A stretch of DNA of 64,000 nt from Diadema setosum (GCA_033980235.1 CM067070.1:30312394-30376393), one strand, 5' to 3'. Shown: positions 10,555 through 23,148, numbered from the stretch's first letter. Numbers and translations: made by a program. The notes: a model not told the origin generated them from the letters alone.

Positions 10555-11570
10555 AATGTTTGTTTGTTTGTTTGGTTTATTTCTGCATTTTCTTTCTCCG
10601 AATACAATTGCAAATGAAAACAAAATGACACAGATACATACAAATCAATACAAAGAAAAATCATTTGCGTAACAACATTCAGTCTGAAGTGGCATAATTA
10701 TGAATCAAAATAACATATTAAGGCATACTGTATCTATTAACAAAGGAGAAATCAATACAGGGGACCGTCATCATAAGCAGAGCTTGACGTGGATGAGGCC
10801 CTATCTGAATATGTGATACCAATGTAATACAACACCAATTATATATGTACTCATAAAACTCTTAATCTTAATACACAAAACACATTTTGCTACAGAAAAA
10901 ATAAACAGAAAAGAAAAATAGTGACTTGGCGCTTTAAAACAAGGGAAAAAAAAACAACACGCAGCACCATTGACTGCTGCATGGTATAGTAGACAATAAA
11001 AGTGTAGGTGTGTGCGAGTGACAGTGCGTCGAGTGTGCAGGTGACAGTGCAAGAGAGAATAAAGGCTGTAGCATGCCTATTTTGGGGCTAAGGTATACGC
11101 TTTAATGAATGTATGCAATATCATTATCAAAGAAAGGAACGGGAGGGAATGAAAAAAAAACACCTTGCATGGATCAGGGCTTAATGAGACTTCAGAAAAA
11201 AAGAAGAAAAAGTACATTGATCAAAGACTACTAACTGGAAACATATTTCAATAATAAATACTTTTTAAAATGAGCTTTAAAGGAAAACAGTGAAGTACAC
11301 TGCTTTAATTGATCAGGTAGGTTATTCCAGACATCGGGACCGTAATGTCTAATTGATTTCTGAGCTAAAACAGTTTTGGGGTTTACAAGGTGAAAATCTG
11401 TCGAACGGCGAGTTGGATATGTGTGTATATTCGAATTTAAGTGAAAAATATTATGAAATAAAGAGGGAAGTTGATTTGTTGCATACTTGTACATAAATAT
11501 ACCTGTTTGTAAAACGTGGATGTCCTGAAGCTTCAAAGTATGCTTCAAAGTATTTCTAGTGAATAGATTC
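10555..11570 (-). mobile_element. 5'-truncated LINE, 3' end only
   Basis: The minus strand carries the C-terminal coding part (11231-11572) and a 3' UTR. It ends in a short tandem tail that reads (AAAC)n on the minus strand, at 10558-10575. The insertion is heavily 5' truncated, as is usual for target-primed reverse transcription. Confidence 0.65.
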
Positions 11571-11572
11571 AC
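11231..11572 (-). pseudogene. LINE ORF2 C-terminal fragment (jockey superfamily)
   Basis: The 113 codons hold the C-terminal signature also seen in the LINE at 32181-35313: FMYKYATNQLPSLF, then YPTRRSTDFHL, then IRHYGPDVWNNLP and a closing FKAHFKKYLL. The region lies downstream of the reverse transcriptase domain in CR1/L2/jockey-type LINEs. No catalytic part is present. It is a dead fragment. The initial Met is probably internal to the original ORF. Confidence 0.75.
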
Positions 11573-11712
11573 TCCTCGCAGGGAGTGAATAAAATTTCAC
11601 TCGATTAAGAGCGAATTTCACTCTTGTAACGAGTGAAATTTGTATGAAACGTATTCGCCGAGTGAATTCCGAGTGAAAATTAAGCCGAGTGAATTCCGAG
11701 TGAATACATAAT
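11565..11712. repeat. GAGTGAAT repeats in both orientations
   Basis: ATTCACTCC and GGAGTGAAT form a hairpin at about 11567-11590. GAGTGAA or its complement then recurs about nine times to 11705, including GCCGAGTGAATTCCGAGTGAA twice. It sits exactly at the 5' break of the LINE fragment. Function unknown. Confidence 0.6.
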
Positions 11713-12664
11713 TAAACGCATTTGGCTAGGCCAATAGAAATTGAGAATTCCCCTGTCATGTGTTTCCTCTAAGCCAATCACCAGCCGCGATTTCCCCTGC
11801 CTTGGGCGCGGGCAGGATTACATGAAGAGCGACGCGTCGCCTGTGCGTGGACTGTGTGCAATTGCGTGCTGTGTGTGTGCTAGCTGTGCGTGTATTACGC
11901 ATAGGATCACAGATTTACGTGCGTGTGCAATCGTGAGAATCAGAGCCTGGATGTCGTGATGGACGTGAGAAAATTTCTGTCTTCAAATTGAGTGGGGCGG
12001 AGATATCATTCACATTTTTGAAGGTAAGCAAACCATAATAGATCGATCTAATTATAACTTGTTGAATTTTTCCAGTATTACGGGCTAGTCTAACGTTATA
12101 CCTCTCCGTAAACGACCATGGAAGTTACCTTACGAATAACCCCGGGCCCGGGGCTTTCCTTATACACAGTTAGCAATGGGGATGGTCGAAGAACACCTTA
12201 CGAACAGCTACTGTTCGCAATGTGCCCCCCTTGGGCCTGGAAGGGGTCAAAATAGCGTTGGCTTTATAGGGTTAAATGCAAGAGACCTGAGAGTCACAGG
12301 CCTGTACACGAAGACATAAATGAAATTGAAGACCTGAATTTAGGAACGACCCCAGTCCAATTTTTGGCCGAATTCAGTTTGACATGGGAAATTCTAGCTT
12401 ATGCATGGACTCATCTTGTGTATAAATGATAAATCCTAATTACCCCCGGAAGTGCCTGAAATGAATAAGTGAAATCTTACCCAAGTCCAGGACTTGGGTA
12501 ATTTTTCCATTCATATTATAGCACCCTCTCTCATCCTTCTCTCATCTCATATAGCAGCCTATCCTGTTTATGATTCAAAGAACGACCCAAGTCCATATGA
12601 TCCAAAGAACGACCCAAGTCTATCACACAAAATGGTCTCTCCACAATGAATGTAAATATTAATT
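11713..12664. other. Unassigned stretch with short palindromes
   Basis: No gene is recognised. It contains the palindrome CCCCGGGCCCGGGG near 12140, a 25 bp palindrome at about 12478-12502, and further GACCCAAGTCC-type motifs at 12350, 12585 and 12612. Confidence 0.4.
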
Positions 12665-15000
12665 GTCATGATAATATAATGTTCAAATTTGTATATACAA
12701 GGTTTCCTTGCACCTCAAAACAAATAAAAAGTCGCCAGATAGGGATTTTTAGTTAAGAACTGATTCTGAAAAAGCAGACTCTAAGCTTTAAAATGGTGTA
12801 TGACTCAATTCAAATGGACTCTCCTAACCTATCTCAATATTGGAAAGAAAGTGCGTGCTCTGGAAAAGTGTTAACCGAGAAATGAGGCTCTGAAGTACAG
12901 GGTCTAACTGTCTATTCAAGCGCTTAACCTTGACCAAGTCGTGCTAGCTGTGCGATGAATGGGACAGAAAAGAGGATGTAAACCACTGGAGCAACAACAA
13001 TGAAGGTACCATCAGATTAAAGTGAAATTGAGCGTGCTCTATTAACACATTCTTTCCATGATTAATGCCAACTTTCAAAGCAGTAGCCTTTTTCCGTAAA
13101 AAGTTATCAGACTTGAAAGTGAAGAGTATGCAAAGGGTTATCAAGAAATAAAAAGGGGCCTCTAAGACATACTTGATGTCACTACTCTACAAAAAAGGGA
13201 TGTAGAAAAACGACTGAAAATGCACTTTCCCATTCATTTTTTGACCCCAAACTAGAAAATAATGAAGAAGAAGGGTAGCTCTTTAGGAAAATATGAAAAA
13301 CTAAGTATTGGCTTGGTTGTCCCATTTCACCTTTTTTGAGTTCTCATGTGAAATCAAGGGGTGCGCCTTTTTGTTCGTTTTGTGATGCATGGTCACAAAT
13401 AGAATATTATAGGACAAATGAAAAAGATATGATTTTTTTTTTATTTTACTCGAAATGGCCTTCCATGGACTTGGGTCGTTCTTTTATTCAGATACTAAAT
13501 TTCGATACACACAGTAAAATTTGTATTTGCAGGAAATTGCACACAACTCACTTTGGAAAAAGAAATATTACATTTAAAAGTTACTTTTTCAGTCACATGT
13601 AATTCTTGGCCTGCTTTCAAGATTCGACTTCTTTCTACTGTATTCAAAACTCCTTCTTAGTATTATAAAACAAACAAACAAACAAACTTGTTGATTGTGA
13701 ATTGCAACTCAATGCTTCAGAAGCTTGACACAATGTATGTTACACCTACAGGAACATATCTGCCTTATATGAACAGATCCATGCCAACCTTGAAGATTGC
13801 ATCAATTATTGGTGAAGTGCTTTGGAATATCCGCACCATATTAGGCTCCCGCAAATTATACAATGCACCACATATGGGCGTATTGGTAATGATCAGGGAG
13901 TGTAGATGATGCACTTCATCACAAACAAACCAAGAAAAAAAAAGTTTTCACAGCATAGCCTGTGGTGAACATCAGGGCTTCCTGATCAGTACCAATAATG
14001 GAACTTAATTACATGATATTCTCGGATTGTTCTTTTCACTGCGACGATCACTGGGCTACATTTAGGCTAACAGTACTGTAATGGATTTTTCATTTTTGCT
14101 TTTTTGAGAGAAATAAGAATGTTAGTAGATTTCGAGGGTTGAGAGAAAACTTTTACTATGCTATAACCTGGGAGAAGGAAGTCAAAATCAATGGGTATAC
14201 ATGAATAGTCTGTTAGAGTCTAATCAGTCTCATCACACTCCACATGGTATGGAGGGCTAATTTCAATCTCGACACAGCTAAAATTTTGGTAGAGACAAGA
14301 GGATATGAACAAAGGCAAAATAATTCATTGCAACTGGAGGTGGGAAGGCATGCAAGGCTGTCATGAATACGCGATGTGATCAGCAAGACTCCTCCCTTGT
14401 CAATTTGTCAGTCAGTTGCAAGACTCCTACCTATTCTCTATACATCCTGTACTACATTTCTAATACCTCTCTCCATGTGACCGATTTCAAGAATGTCTCA
14501 GAAAGAAAATAACTACCGAATGCTGCATTTCCTAGCAAGTCTACAAGAAAAATGCAAAGAATTCCAAACAAATGCAACTACTGGCCTCTTATGGGCGTCC
14601 AATATCTGCTGATTATATAGGAAGCATCTGAGGAAAAAAAATGAAATGGCTCAGATTTGGATTTGATTTGCTTTGATTTCTACATTCCCATGATTCCTTT
14701 TTGTACAAGAATTTAACAGAAAGCCAATCGAACAAAGTTCTTGAGTAATATTTTAACAGTGAATTACATGGACATTGGTTCATGAATAAAATGAAGTGAA
14801 TAAAATTGTTTTTCTTAATAGTGCAAAACGATTTCTAGCAAGTGTCTTTACATATTAGATGAAAATACGATTTTACGTATCAGCTGTTAAAAAGACGAAT
14901 TAAGCAAATCTACGAGCAATAAGATTGCAGGTGACCATTATCGTAAGCACAGAGGACAATGACCTGACACACACACACACACGCACATAATTATATACAT
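12665..15000. repeat. R1 repeat copy 2 (uninterrupted)
   Basis: It is the intact counterpart of 1-2171 plus 10347-10540. The single TTAA at 14815-14818 marks the site where copy 1 was invaded. The TIR element homologous to 59269-59951 spans about 12703-13397 here. No conserved ORF is seen. Differences from copy 1 are scattered substitutions and small indels, for example extra bases around 14400 and 14881. Confidence 0.85.
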
Positions 15001-16225
15001 ATGGGTGAAAACGTTGAACGATGTACAATTGGCCATTTTCGGGCTTTTCGATATTCAAACCCTTGTAAAATTGTCACCTGGGGGTGTTTTTCATGGTTTG
15101 AGGTATCATTTGGTAGGGGAGGGTTGTACCTTTCAGAAAATATATACTTTGCAGTGTTCTTACTGCATTTTCTTAAAAAAAATAATGCCTTGAAGCTGAA
15201 AAAATTGACAAAAATGCATATTTTGCGAAAAAATCACAGAATCACACGTCTTAATTTTTGTTCTAATGTAATTCTACAGCTTTGTTTTTCCTTGTGAGTA
15301 TGCCCAGACACTTTAACTATTCAATCAAGTACTTCTGCCATGAACGTGTGTGTTATTTATCTTATCAGGAAAGGTTGAATTCACTTATGTCTGAAAAAGA
15401 ATGTCTCTGAATGAATTATCTTTTCCTTGACGCCAAAAATTCAGGATGACTATGAAAACATGTAAGGCCATATTTATTTAGCGTCTTATCCATACTACCA
15501 TTCCATCAAAATTTGTGAGTGAGCTGTGTGAAATAATCGTGTGGTGGCTCATTAAAGAAAATTTTACTGAATAACCATCAGAGATGTTCAGTTATTTAAT
15601 GGTGTCATTAATGAAAGTGGAATATGCTTGAGATAAAAAGTGGTTATCAGTATGTCAGTGTGAGCCAGGCGACTATGATGGTTGGCTACTTTAGTAGCAT
15701 ACTGTCCACAAAAATGAGTTCTGGCTGAAAACCCGAATTAGCGAATGTCTCTTATCAAAACGAATGTCCCTGATTGAAAGTCTCCGAAGGGATATTCCCT
15801 CATCTGACAATTTCGCACTGCATGATACTTTATTTGCGTGCTTATTTTACGCACTGACGAGCCATCCTGGAATCGAGTCAGCACAGTTTAACGACAGATA
15901 TGTCCACAAATCTTGAAAATGTGAGTAATAACAAAAACTTTCATGGTGTTTGTGCCGATTTATTACAATTATTATTCCGTAGATTTGCCAATTAGTATCA
16001 TTTGTGAAATTATGTATTTTAATATTTGGATTAGAGGTAAATTAAAAAAGGAAAGACAGTATATATGGACGAATCTGCACGAAGATCAAAGACCGCACGT
16101 CTCTGAGCAAAATGAAAAACGTCTCTGAAAATTACTGTTTCATGCATCCACTTTACAAATTATGGGAACATTAAAGTAAATTCATTTCTGGATGGGCTCA
16201 GTTAGTATAATAGGAGAAAGTAGAA
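15001..16225. other. AT-rich unassigned stretch
   Basis: The longest ORF (15001-15297, plus) is AT-rich and shows no domain. I see no splice-bounded exon, repeat or RNA gene that I can support. Confidence 0.4.
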
Positions 16226-16469
16226 CCGCTGCCCCCCCCCCCCCCCCCCAAGGAAAAACGCAGTATCTAACATTTTTGGCGATTTTTACTTTTTTGCATA
16301 AATATAGTCAGTGGGCAATCCTTCTTCATATGACATATTCAGATTTTTGAAAAAAATGTTTAGAAAGCCATTTTTCCGTAACTGCCAAACGCAGTATCTA
16401 CACTTAACTTGCACTTTCCCCGAGGAAAAACGCAGTATCTACATGATGAATATTTAGTGGAGCGGCATA

Positions 16470-18250
16470 GCTTGAAAAATTAGAGGAATTGTGCATTTTA
16501 TGATAAAAGCACCAAATTTCGCACACATGTTGACAATGACATTTGAAATAAATTCAGATGTTGGGCCATCGTAAATAGCGCCCTCAGCGGCCATGGCAGC
16601 CATTTTTCAAAATGGCCGCCATAAATGCCATTTTCCGTAAAAATTTACAAATTTCAGGAGGAAAAATCAATAAGGATTTGCAAACGAGTGGGAAATAACA
16701 TTTAAAATAGATTTAAATATTGGGCCACAGCAAATTGCGCCCTCAACGGAAATGGCAGCCATTTTCAAAATGGCCGCCATAAATGCCATTTTTCGCAAAA
16801 AAAAAAAAAAATTAAAAATTTCAGAAGGGAAAACCAGTAAGATTTTGCAAACGAGTGGGAAATAACATTCAAAATAAGTTCAGGTATTGGGCCATCGTAA
16901 ATAGCGCCCTCAACGGCCATAGCAGCCATTTTTTTCAAAATGGCCGCCATAAATGCCATTTTTCGCAAAAAAAATAAAAAAAATCAGAAGGGAAAACCAG
17001 TGAGATTTTGCAAACGAGTGGGAAATAACATTCAAAATAAGTTCAGATATTGGGCCATCGTAAATAGCGCCCTCAACTGCCATAGCAGCCATTTTTTTTT
17101 TTCAAAATGGCCACCATAAATGCCATTTTTCGTAAAAATTTACAAATTTCAGAAGGGAAAATCAATAAGATTTTGCAAATGTGTCGGAAATAGCATTCAA
17201 AGTAAATTCAGATATTGGGCCATCGCAAATTGGGCCCTCAACGGCGATGACAGTGATTTTTAAAATGGCCGCCATAAATGCCAGTTTTCGTAAAATGTTA
17301 AAAATTTCAGAAGGGAAAATCAATAAGATTTTGCAAACGAGTGGGAAATAACATTCAAAATAAATTTAGGTATTGGGCCATCGCAAATTGCGCCCCCAAC
17401 GGCCATGGCAGCCATTTTTTCAAAATGGCGGCCATAAATGCCAGTTTCCGTAAGATTTTACAAATTTCAGAAGGGAAAATCAATAAGATTTTGCAAACGA
17501 GTGGAATATAACATTTAGAATAAATTTAGATATTGGGCCATCGCAAATTGTGCCCCCAATGGTCATGGCAGCCATTTCTTTTTTTTCAAAATGGTCGCCA
17601 TAAATGAAATTTTTTCTCTGAATATACTAATTCCACAAGAAGTCAATAAGATCTTGCACTCAATTCAAAAATTTCGTTTGAAATATATCTTGCGCCTATG
17701 TATTACATTATTGTAAATAGCGCCCTCAATGGCCATTGCAGCCATTTTTCAAAATGGCCACCATGGATTCCATTATTTTTTATTTCCTGATTTCACAAAA
17801 GGAAAAGTCAATAAGATTTTGCACACAATTTGAAAATCATGTTTGAAATAAATATTTGTATTAGATTATATTATAAATAATATTTGTATTAGATTATTAT
17901 AATAAATATTTGTATTCGATTATTATAAATAATATTTGTATTACATTATTATATTGTATTAGATTATTATAATACTGCCCTCAACGGCCATTGCCGCCAT
18001 ATTCCAAAATGGCTGCAATTGTCATAATCACTGTTTGTTTTAAAAAATGGTAATTTCAGAAAGAAAAGTCAACAAATGTGTACATAAATTGAAAATCATG
18101 TTTAAAATCAAACAATATAATATCCAGGTTACACTAACTCTAGAAATTGTTCCATCGCAAATTTTCAAGAAGAAAAAAATGCTAATAACGGTAATTGCAG
18201 CCATTTTCCAAAATGGCTGTCATAGATGCCATTTTTCTTTTATGAAGATG
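16470..18250 (+). repeat. Left arm: tandem ~155 bp units rich in AAAATGGC
   Basis: Each unit has the order GGGCCATCG, then AATAGCGCCCTCAACGGCC, ATGGCAGCCATTTT, CAAAATGGCCGCCAT, AAATGCCATTTTTCG, TTTCAGAAGGGAAAA, and GCAAACGAGTGGGAAATAAC. About nine to ten units are present. They are well matched up to 17600 and increasingly diverged to 18250. The units contain facing GCCATTTT/AAAATGGC motifs resembling YY1-type sites. A (TATT)-rich interruption lies at 17850-17960. Confidence 0.85.
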
Positions 18251-18770
18251 TCCTAATGCCGGAAGAAGACAATAAACATTTTTTTTTGCGCAAGTTGACA
18301 ATTATATACAAAGAAGTTTAAACATTGAGCCATCATAACTGTGTTCTCAATGGCTATTTCAGCTATTTGCCAAAATGGCTACAATACAGTCTTCTTTTTC
18401 TTTTTTTTTTGAAAATTTGCTTAACTTTAGAAGGAGAAGAGAGTAGAATACTCACAGAGACATTGTGTAATCTGAAATAATTATGGTGTTAAAGAAATCA
18501 TTTGAGGAACAACTAAAATAAACAAGGCAAATGCTTAGCAATTATATCTCACCAATGATGAATGCATATTTTAGGTGGCAAACATGAAAAATTTCCGAAA
18601 AAGAGTAATATGAATATCCAGGGATAATGGCGCCATGTATCAACTTTGACAGTAACACCATATCATTGAATATATGGGACTATATGACGTGTATCTATTC
18701 TAAAATGTAACTTCCTAAGCATTGTTAAGACATTCTTAATGGCCTGTCATTTTACGAAAAAAGTTAATTT
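18251..18770. other. Spacer between the foldback arms
   Basis: AT-rich sequence with weak remnants of the unit up to about 18400. No gene is seen. Confidence 0.4.
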
Positions 18771-19960
18771 ACTTTATGCTATGCTTCCATAAAATGTCTC
18801 AACGCATGTGACAATCCAGTAATAAAAAGTCCAACACTTTACGATAAAAAAGACATTCATGGTGGCCATTTTGAAAAATGGCTGGAATGGCCATTGATGG
18901 GGCAATTTGCAATGGCCCAATAAGTTTACTTTTGAATGTAATTTCCCACCTCTTTGCAAAATCTCGTTGGCTTTCCCTTCTGATTTTAGTAAATCTTTTC
19001 GAAAATATAGCATTCATGGCGGCCATTTTGAAAAATGGTTGTCATGACCGTTGAGGGCGCAATTTCCGATGGCCCAATATCGAGATTTATTTTAAATGTC
19101 ATTTCCCATTTATAACCAGAATTTCATTGACTTTTCCTTAGCATTTTCCTTAGCATTTTTTTTAAATGAAAAAGTGGCACTTATGGTGACCATTAAAAAA
19201 GAAAATGGCTGCCATTGCCATTGAGGGCGCAATTTTCAATTGCCAAATATCTGGATTTATTTTGGATGTAATTTCCCGCTTGTTTGCCCAAAAGAGAAAA
19301 AAAAATTGGCTTTTCCTTCTGAAATTTGCATTTTTTAACAAAAAATGGCATTTATGGCGGCCATTTTGAAAAAATGGCTACCATGGCCGTTGAGGGCGCA
19401 ATTTCCGATGGCCCAATATCTAGATTTATTTTGAATGTAATGAACATTTATGGGCAAAATCTTATTAACTTTAAGTTAAGTTGCACATTAGATAGCCATT
19501 TTAAAAAATGGCTGTCATGGACGTTGAGGGCGCAGTTAACAATGGCAAAATATTCAAATTCATTTTGAATGTAATTTCCCACTTTGTTTGCAAAATCTTA
19601 CTGGCTTTCCCTTCTGAAGTTAGCAACTGTTTTGAAAAAAATGACATTTTTGGCGGCCATTTTGAAAAATGGCTGCCATGGGCGTTGAGGGCGCTATTTC
19701 CGATGGTTCGATATCTAGATTTATTTTGAATGTAATTTCCCATTTGTATCCAATATCTTGTTTACTTTTCTCTCCTAAAATTAGCAAATTTTACGAAAAC
19801 ATGGCATTTATGGCAGCCATTTTGAAAAATGGCTCCCATGGACGTTGAGGGCGCTATTTACGATGGCCCAATATCTAAATTTAATCTGAGTGTGATTGTC
19901 AACCTGTGTACGAAATTTGGTGCTTTTATCACAAAATGCACAATTGTTCGGATATGCCTC
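18771..19960 (-). repeat. Right arm: the same units, inverted
   Basis: The units of the left arm appear in reverse complement (CATTTATGGCGGCCATTTTG, then GTTGAGGGCGC, then CGATGGCCCAATATC), about seven copies. The outer flank of the left arm (AATTGTGCATTTTATGATAAAA near 16490) is mirrored at about 19925-19950, so the arms are true inverted repeats. Confidence 0.85.
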
Positions 19961-21940
19961 TCCACTAATTTCCCCAAGGAAAAACGCAGTATCTACAAAG
20001 CTAGTCTTAATTACCAGACACTGTTATTTATATATGTGAATACTTTGCCGGTTGTTCTGTAATTTGAACGTAAATTACTTTCTTTAGATATACTTGCTCA
20101 ATAATGAGACATAAAGGTCAAAATATCTAACCGAAACAATACTGATTAGTAAATATTTTGATGAGATCGTGATCCTAATATAAAACACAGTGTGTGATTA
20201 AGACTAACCGAGTGCACATTAAACAATACAACACAACACTGACAGCTAGCTTGCAGCTAGCTGCACTGATGCTGTGCAGCAGTCAGCACAGGGCCCGGCT
20301 AGTCAGCATACAGTGGGAGTGTGTAGGATCTACTTGGAATAAAACAAAATGTTGTCGTGGGGAAAATTACTCGTGAGCCTAGACCTCAAGAAAAATTTAT
20401 CTGCAGATAATGAGTAAGTTATTCAAAACTATTTCAATATTGAAAGAATAAAGCTGATTGTTTGTCACACGAAGCGAAGTAAACACAAATGCATGTGTGT
20501 CACACGAAGCGAGGTAAACACAAATGCATACACGTACATTTGTGTTTACTTCGCTTCGTGTGATAAACGATCAGCTTTATTCTTTCATATTCTACCTCAA
20601 TGATGAACATTATCCGTACTATAACTTGTTGTGAAGTAACTTTGTTAGGCCTAGACCCTTGTCAAAATTCATCAGGCTCCGAATCCGAAAGTTTCTTCGA
20701 AAGGCAATAGGGCCTAGATCTATTTGTGTTGTATCGGATAAACGTCAGGTTTGTTATGTAACAAACATGTTACACCCTCCCTTAGATCTTTATTCTAAGT
20801 CTAAGTCTTTTATTAGACTTGTCTAGACAGTATAACGTTTGAGTCTTGCGTCTCTTTTCTAATGTTAGACTCAACGTTAATCAGAACTTATAGGGTCCGT
20901 ATTCCGAAAGTCTAAAGAAAGATCTAGTGCAGGACTTGAATAGGCCTAGGCCCTACTCTAGGGCAGGCCTGTAGTAAGAAGTCTAAAACTTAACCACTTT
21001 TTAGAATCCTTAGTCTAGTGAAGTGTCAATGTTCAATTGTCTACTCCATACCATACTGTCTTAAAATTACAGAGTTGACAATACTATAGATTAGGGTCCA
21101 TGTGAAAAATAGGTACCCACGGTAAATGGACGAAATAGAGATAGTTAAGAATAAGTTGTATTTTAATTCTTATCGGATCTAGACAGTGTCTAGACCCTAG
21201 TGAGACTGGGTTGCGTAAAATGCATGCATGATCCCATGCTGCATGCTACATAACTTACAAGTAAAAAAAAGTTACATCACAAATTTACATGACGTTAAAC
21301 TTAGGTTCAATCCAGAAGGAATAGGCCTAGAGAGCGGATTTCACTTCATTCTAGACCGGTTCTAGATGTTTTTTTTTTTTCTAATCAAAGAGTCCTGGCT
21401 CGTGTAGGGCTTAAACCTTCTGCAGTTCTAACATTAGGCTATTTTTTTTCTGTGAGCATCGTGCATGTATAGCGTGAGGCGCGACGGTAGACTCGTGTAG
21501 CCTGCTACGTAGCCAGCCTAGAATAAACGATATAAAAAACTAGACCTAGTCTAGATCGATCTAGGTCCAGACATCCGATTTAGATTTATTTTGGTCTAGA
21601 CAGACTGTAACCTAGACTGTACAGATCTAGATCTAGATGCTAGTTAGCGGCTAGGCCATGTATGATATAGCATCTCATTACAGCCCTGGCAAGCTTCATA
21701 TAAACACGTATCGACGTAACGTTAGGCCTACAGCAAGATCGGTCTGGGATACACTTTTAAGCAAAACGTTCCAGGAACGATCTGTTATTTAATAATCTTA
21801 TGAAGCCTGCTCTGTAATCAGGGCATAAATGGGGGGGGGGATGGAGGATGCATCCCCCAGGGCCAGAGAATACTTGAACAATGATGTATAGGTAAAGCTA
21901 CATGCATACATAATTATGGCAGAAGATTAATCCTAGTCAT
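19961..21940. other. Unique inner part of the foldback element
   Basis: No long ORF. There are many GGCCTAG/CTAGACC-type short motifs around 20640-21660 and one strong palindrome (annotated separately). No gene is recognised. Confidence 0.4.
20441..20587. repeat. ~50 bp-arm palindrome (CACACGAAGCGAAGT)
   Basis: GAAAGAATAAAGCTGAT then CACACGAAGCGAAGTAAACA on the left is mirrored at 20536-20587 with few mismatches. The loop contains a further direct copy of the CACACGAAGCGAGGTAAACA piece. It could be a small MITE or a cruciform-forming site. Confidence 0.75.
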
Positions 21941-22699
21941 TCCGCTGTAGATACTGCGTTTTTCCTTGGGGAAATTCGTTCCATTGTAGATACTGCGTTT
22001 TTCCTTGGGGAAATCAGTCAATTGCGCGGGGTTACCCCAAAGTATCTACATTTTCATCAATAACTGAAAAACAAAACAAAAACACAAAATGGTATTTTCC
22101 AGGAAAATTGGTAGCTAGATAGACTAAAATTCCACAATGAAGGAATTTTTCAAAAGAGTATATTTTCCAGGGGCTTTGGCAAAAAGATAAAATGGTGAAT
22201 ATCTCGGTTGTTTAGAAATGGAGCTGGATGTAGATACTGCGCTTTTCCTTGGGGGGCAGACCTAGTTAACACGGGCGTCTTATAATATTAAGAAAAATGA
22301 AGATTCCTGAAAGATGTTGAAAACATGTAAAAGAGTTTGAAATTTAAGATGTTTTTATGACTAGTAATAGGTCAATAGTCTATGATTATTATGTAGTAGT
22401 CACTTCAGTTTACGTATTTTTGTGAGAGAGGTAGAAATGTAAGAAAAACAGGTTTAGGTCAGAGACGTTTTCTGAACAAATAGGATCTGCTCTCAAACCA
22501 ATATCAATGACCCATCATGGCGAATTGGTGCCTATGTTTGTAGTACATAGGTTCCTCAATCCAAATATAATGCCAATATCTCGTAAAGATCAAACCCATT
22601 AAGTACTGATGAGCAAAGATGTTTACGTCAGAGACGTTACACTGAACGTTTTACATATTTTCAACTACTACAATAAGGAGTAGATCTTTCATTATTCCA

Positions 22700-22860
22700 C
22701 ACTGTTAGAACGCTGTGTAAAATTTCGTTGTTTAAAATATTGTTGTTTAAAATTCTAAACAATGTTGTTTCAATATAGAAAATTGGAGCTTGAATGCCTT
22801 AAACAGCGGTTGTTTAAAGACAATTCGGAATGATTGTCCAAACAATTAAACAACGTTGTT
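22700..22860 (+). repeat. Left end and subterminal repeats of the CACTG element
   Basis: CACTGTTAGAA is followed by five or so GTTGTTTAAA-type motifs in both orientations. Confidence 0.65.
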
Positions 22861-22899
22861 CAGAAATTGATGGGCAAAAGTCATGTGATAGTCATGAAC

Positions 22900-23044
22900 C
22901 AATCAGCGGGCCTGCATGTATCCTTCGTCGCAACCGCCGCCGGGCGCTGGCATGGCGGCCACCGCGCCTCACACACACGCTAACACGTACACGTACATCA
23001 CACGTTTATGTACATATAGCTATACTGTAGCGCGGCTATTCATC
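22900..23044 (+). promoter_or_regulatory. CpG-rich putative promoter
   Basis: A GC-rich block (cgtcgcaaccgccgccgggcgctggcatggcggccaccgcgcc at 22927-22969) precedes a plausible first exon, with a TATAGCTATA-like stretch at 23014-23024. GGCATGGCGGCC also resembles a YY1-type site. Confidence 0.3.
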
Positions 23045-23148
23045 ATGATGGACGGAGGTGACGATGACTGCAATGCAGCTATATGGAGTCACGAACATTC
23101 TCAGCAAATGGGGTCTAGCTATAGAAGAACTTTGCTAGTCATTCCAAG
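23045..23148 (+). CDS. Possible first coding exon of the cargo gene
   Basis: From ATGATGGAC the frame reads MMDGGDDDCNAAIWSHEHSQ and then QMGSSYRRTLLVIPR to a donor CCAAGGTATTTA at 23149, leaving a two-base overhang. It follows a CpG-rich block. The link to the exon at 25865 is inference: that exon begins in phase 0, so at least one exon is missing between them or this is not the same gene. Confidence 0.3.

Larger units (their letters stand above)
16226..22257. mobile_element. ~6 kb foldback-type composite element
   Basis: The left end reads CTGCCCCC (long C run) CCAAGG then AAAAACGCAGTATCTA. The right end reads TAGATACTGCGCTTTTCC then TTGGGGGGCAG, so the ends mirror. The motif GTAGATACTGCGTTTTTCC, or a partial copy, occurs at about 16252, 16388 and 16425 near the left end, at about 19978 at the inner edge of the foldback core, and at 21950, 21991 and 22229 near the right end. 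Between them lie a direct arm and an inverted arm of ~155 bp units and a 2 kb unique part. No transposase is seen and no clear target duplication. Sea urchin TU elements have comparable architecture as I recall it, but a relationship is not shown. Confidence 0.55.

Noticed and set aside
10414..10672. ORFs encoding TH/IY or CV repeats
   Set aside because: They are translations of the CA/TA microsatellite.
15001..15297. 98-codon ORF downstream of R1 copy 2
   Set aside because: It is AT-rich, without domain or splice context, and begins in the microsatellite edge of R1.
22916..23030. ORFs over the CpG-rich block (YPSSQPPPGAGMAATAPH...)
   Set aside because: They read through a GC-rich and CA-rich non-conserved stretch that looks like promoter. 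The later ATG at 23045 with a donor is a better exon.
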